Positions 61,901 to 64,000 of a stretch of DNA of 64,000 nt are shown one piece after another. The stretch is taken from NCBI GenBank assembly GCA_037783415.1, contig JAZGTN010000071.1, positions 3,107,501-3,171,500 on the forward strand. The letters are read 5' to 3'. Below the pieces are notes generated by a model. The model saw only the letters and a program-made list of their open reading frames with translations, did no database searches and had not been told where the DNA came from. Positions within the stretch are counted from its first letter, which is position 1. Each line of letters starts with the position of its first letter. Made by a program: the position numbers and the translations under genes. Source of the DNA: Leptasterias polaris. Taxonomy: Eukaryota > Echinodermata > Asteroidea > Forcipulatida > Asteriidae.

Positions 61901-63506
61901 GCATAGAATTCTGAGCCATGAAATTGGGTCCTGATTTGTCGTCTTCACAGCCAAATTCATAAAACATGGTTAGCAAAAAAGGTAACATGCTAAAGTGAGC
62001 AGGAAACCAGTCAGATTTGAAGTACGTTGCTTGTAGCGTATTGGTTGGTGATCGCTTCCTGTTGAGCAATATTTTACAGTGCTCATCATTTTTATGCAAA
62101 TGGCCTTGTGTAGAAACAAGTCATCAATCTTTTTTTTAAATTGACATTTTACAATTTAGCTAGGAAGTGAAAATTTGAATCTTTGTCCTGCAGTTCATCG
62201 AAACTCTTTCATATTTATTTTTAGATAAAGTGTTCACCTCTGTTACACCCTTCCGAGAATTTGTGATTTTGGTTTTTTCCAGTTTAGAATGCCCCAGATT
62301 GTACTGTAGGGCTTTTAAAACAAAGATAAACAGCAAGTAAAAAACATTCTGAAGACCTTGAGCTTTGGCCCTTCTCACTGTTTTCTTGAGGGGTTAAATG
62401 TACACTAAATGCAGATGGGTAATTGGACCGCTACTCACAGTCTATTGACTGCAGGAATAGGGGCCAAATTTCATAGAGCTGCTTATGCACAAAAAGTACA
62501 GTAGCTAAGCACAACAAAGTTATGCTTACTCATAGAAATAGAACCCGGAGAACGCTGAGCTCGACCGCCCTCTGTGTCGTCTGTGTATGGCAAAATGATC
62601 ATCACGTGACACGCGTGTATGGCAAAATGGCAACGCACATAGACCGTTTCTACGTGTTTTCATTGGTCAATGTTCATGACGTCTACTGTATGGCAAAATA
62701 TTATCACTGGCTTATCACTGACCAGCCTCGCTACCATGGGCAGCGCGCCGTAACACCCGGCGTACGTCTCTAGCCATACACGCGTTTAAAAAAATGGCGT
62801 ACGCGCGTCCATAAAAATGGTCTCACAACGAAATCGCACGCACAATGACACACTCGGTGTTCTCCGGGTTCTATTTCTATGTGCTTACTACATAAGGTTA
62901 CCAGCCAAAATTATATGTGACTGGTATCCTGCTTATTTTTTTGCTTAGTAGAAAATTTTACAGCACTACATGAAACTGGGCTGTGCAGTTTTTGTTGACG
63001 ATTTTTTGTGACTGGACATATTGAATAAAATATTTCAATCAAGTGACGAAAAATCATTGAGAAAATCAGGATTTCTAATCCTGGTAATCAATACAATGGA
63101 GTTGACCAAGGCCTGATTCTCAAAAAATTGCTTAGCAGAAACGGGTTACCAGTCGAAATACCATGGAATATATGGTTTGCAACTGGTACACTGCTAATGT
63201 TTTGCTTAGCTTAAAAATTTGCTAAGCAGCAATTTGTGTTTGACAGCTTTATGAAATTGTTCCCAGATGATCCGAGTGTGAGTGTGAAATATTAAAAATG
63301 TTCACTCAATGTTTTTTTTTATTGAAACTTTAGATCTGAAAGGAATGGGTCTGAAGAAAGGAATGTTCTTCAACCCGGATCCTTACATCAAGTTCTCCAT
63401 CCAGCCCGGGAGGAATCACAACCTGCCGTTGTCAGACAGTCACTACGGACAAGACCAAAGAACAACCATTGCTGAAAAAACAGTCATGCCCTCCTGGGAT
63501 GATCAG
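49987..63506 (+). CDS. HECW: HECW-type HECT E3 ubiquitin ligase, 5' part
   Basis: Exons: 49987-50473 (5' UTR, then coding from the ATG at 50149), 57279-57386, 59327-59476 and 63334-63506. The first three coding exons end in phase 1 and the fourth in phase 0; all introns are GT-AG. They join to 252 codons and the gene runs off the window. Ser-rich N terminus (LRRIRRLSVHDRSNSDSNL), then the HECW N-terminal domain (VYWDIKDSVDVNDWIGLYL; ENSPTNFQSFKNRG; GQIVWHLD; RVCFKYYHGTTGELRSITPT). The C2 start is GLKKGMFFNPDPYIKFSIQP. In known HECW1/2 proteins, WW domains and a C-terminal HECT domain that ubiquitinates substrates follow; these would lie downstream. A second in-frame ATG at 50173 has the better context (aaaATGG), so translation may begin at Met9. 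A 35-codon upstream ORF (50004-50111) precedes the start. It is presumably co-orthologous to vertebrate HECW1 and HECW2. Confidence 0.92.
50004..50111 (+). other. Upstream ORF in the HECW leader
   Basis: ATG 50004-50006 to TGA 50109-50111, 35 residues, in a different frame from HECW and ending 37 bp before its ATG. The leader acceptor (tttttgttctccacag) is at 49971-49986, so this ORF lies inside the same exon. It could reduce translation of HECW. Confidence 0.5.
50824..51125. mobile_element. hAT-like MITE, copy 1
   Basis: TIRs catagaaatagaacccggag and ctccgggttctatttctatg. Flanked by gggtaaaa at 50816-50823 and 51127-51134, with one extra G between the right TIR and repeat. An internal direct repeat of acacgcgtgtcacgtgatga is present. 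It sits inside a SINE-like repeat in HECW intron 1, in the opposite orientation to copy 2. Confidence 0.75.
53127..53352 (+). repeat. 20-bp minisatellite, 11 copies
   Basis: Unit actggcctgacgctaacatc. Copies at 53147-53306 (eight) are identical. The first copy and the one at 53307 share the variant ending gactctaaaatc; the last full copy is ctaatgctaacatc. In HECW intron 1. Confidence 0.95.
54716..54738 (+). repeat. Poly-G tract
   Basis: Uninterrupted run of 23 G. Another run of 16 G lies at 55761-55776 in the same intron, and a C run at 52264-52278. These are quadruplex-prone and likely to vary in length. Confidence 0.8.
55408..55592. mobile_element. MITE-like element related to 5385-5630
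   Basis: Ends gacttgtgaagtcgttaga and ttaacgatttgtccacaagtc, with an interior of ctgctctcgcaatatt and ctcgcgagag. In HECW intron 1. Confidence 0.5.
58815..59215. repeat. SINE-like or interspersed repeat, HECW intron 2
   Basis: The stretch agtgctttatcacactcaag with ttctgcaaggtatgtggagc resembles the fragment at 46305-46420. Later, ttttggggttcgattcc provides a B-box-like motif at about 59195. Boundaries are uncertain. Confidence 0.4.
59945..60120. repeat. Dispersed repeat, parent of the 22-bp minisatellite
   Basis: Begins ggcctggaatttcatctctg, contains aaagggcaaggccattttga and ends ccgtgtaattccaggcct. A truncated relative is at about 50572-50670. The 3' end matches the flank of the minisatellite at 49461-49681, whose unit resembles the internal aggccaagaccagggcaacg. 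Confidence 0.6.
61207..61390. mobile_element. GC-rich MITE-like palindrome
   Basis: Arms cgccatctttacgggcaaat and attgcccataaagatggcc; the centre is rich in gcgcg motifs. Located in HECW intron 3. Confidence 0.55.
62460..62982. mobile_element. gcttagcag-family element split by a MITE
   Basis: Ends gggccaaatttcatagagctg and ctacatgaaactgggc are complementary. Inside are gttaccagcc and ctggtatcctgctta motifs shared with 7682-8017, 45880-46250, 61836-62100 and 63110-63266. It is interrupted by the hAT-like MITE at 62531-62881. Confidence 0.65.
62531..62881. mobile_element. hAT-like MITE, copy 2
   Basis: TIRs catagaaatagaacccggag and ctccgggttctatttctatg are flanked by a perfect 8-bp duplication, tgcttact, at 62523-62530 and 62882-62889. 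It is internally inverted relative to copy 1 (50824-51125). No coding capacity. Confidence 0.85.
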
Positions 63507-64000
63507 GTGAGGGCGCCCTTCAATGACATCACAACTCGTCTGTAGGGTTTAGCTTTATACTGTGATTTTGAAAGTTTCGGCATGGCTAAACAAGTTATGA
63601 AATGGATATAAAATAAAAAAACCACAAGGGAAACTGACTGGGTGAATTTTAAATGATTTTTGGGTTGAACAAAGAAATATTTACTAGAGCGGGATTTGAA
63701 CCAACTGGATACTGGAAATGGGTATAAGAACACTTACTGGGTCTGTGAACAATTTCCTTTGCATAGCATAGCATAGCAAAATGTTATACACAAAACTACT
63801 TGGTTGTTACTCAAAATTCATCATTTGCTACTCCATTCAGTGTGCACAAAACATGTTCCATCTAAATAGTTTTTGTGCAGGAAAGTTGCAGGATAAAATC
63901 ATTCCCTGCCGGGGTATAAAACCATTGTTTTCAAAACATTGTATATAATGGGAAATTACCTTGTTCGTCTGCTGCCACCTATTGTCACTGAGTCGCTTAT

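Noticed and set aside
61581..62099. 172-codon minus-strand ORF
   Set aside because: Crosses a gcttagcag-family palindrome (61836-62100) and a low-complexity region; residue content looks random and no splice or domain support.

Overview
This window reads as metazoan nuclear DNA. It is AT-rich, its coding exons are short and interrupted by GT-AG introns with matching phases, and it is full of tRNA-derived SINEs, TIR elements (MITEs) and minisatellites. The gene content and repeat style fit a deuterostome invertebrate, most likely an echinoderm such as a sea star. That assignment is inference; no species-diagnostic marker was checked.

Layout. (1) About 1-8.2 kb: SINEs, MITE-like inverted repeats and weak candidate exons of an unrecognised upstream gene (1139-1186, 2081-2172 and possibly 3141-3218). 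(2) About 8.19-33.72 kb: a tandem segmental duplication. Unit A (about 8187-19913) and unit B (about 19918-33722) each carry one complete gene for a RIG-I-like receptor (RLR). Joining the exons by hand gives open frames of 1001 codons (A) and 1005 codons (B), with every splice phase compatible. Each protein has one N-terminal death effector domain (DED), a long Ser/Pro-rich linker, a DECH-box helicase and a zinc-binding RLR C-terminal domain. Vertebrate RIG-I and MDA5 have two CARDs in the N-terminal position. Both copies share a non-coding first exon preceded by a perfect kappaB site and a CRE-like site. (3) About 33.7-50 kb: a gene-poor stretch with many inverted-repeat elements, a SINE, and one 32-residue single-pass membrane micropeptide ORF directly behind a strong splice acceptor (38349-38447). 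(4) About 50-64 kb: the 5' part of a HECW (NEDL-type) HECT E3 ubiquitin ligase gene on the + strand. Four coding exons cover the HECW N-terminal domain and the start of the C2 domain; the gene continues beyond the window. Its introns hold nested hAT-like MITEs and a 20-bp minisatellite; a 22-bp minisatellite lies just upstream.

How the genes may work together. The two RLRs would sense double-stranded or 5'-modified RNA. Through a DED they could signal to FADD/caspase-8-type partners rather than to a CARD adaptor; this is inferred from domain architecture alone. The most notable signal is that the DED exon is far more diverged between the copies than the non-coding DNA on either side, as expected if the signalling domain has been under diversifying selection. 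HECW appears to be an unrelated neighbour. All gene models come from reading splice signals by eye, without transcript data.
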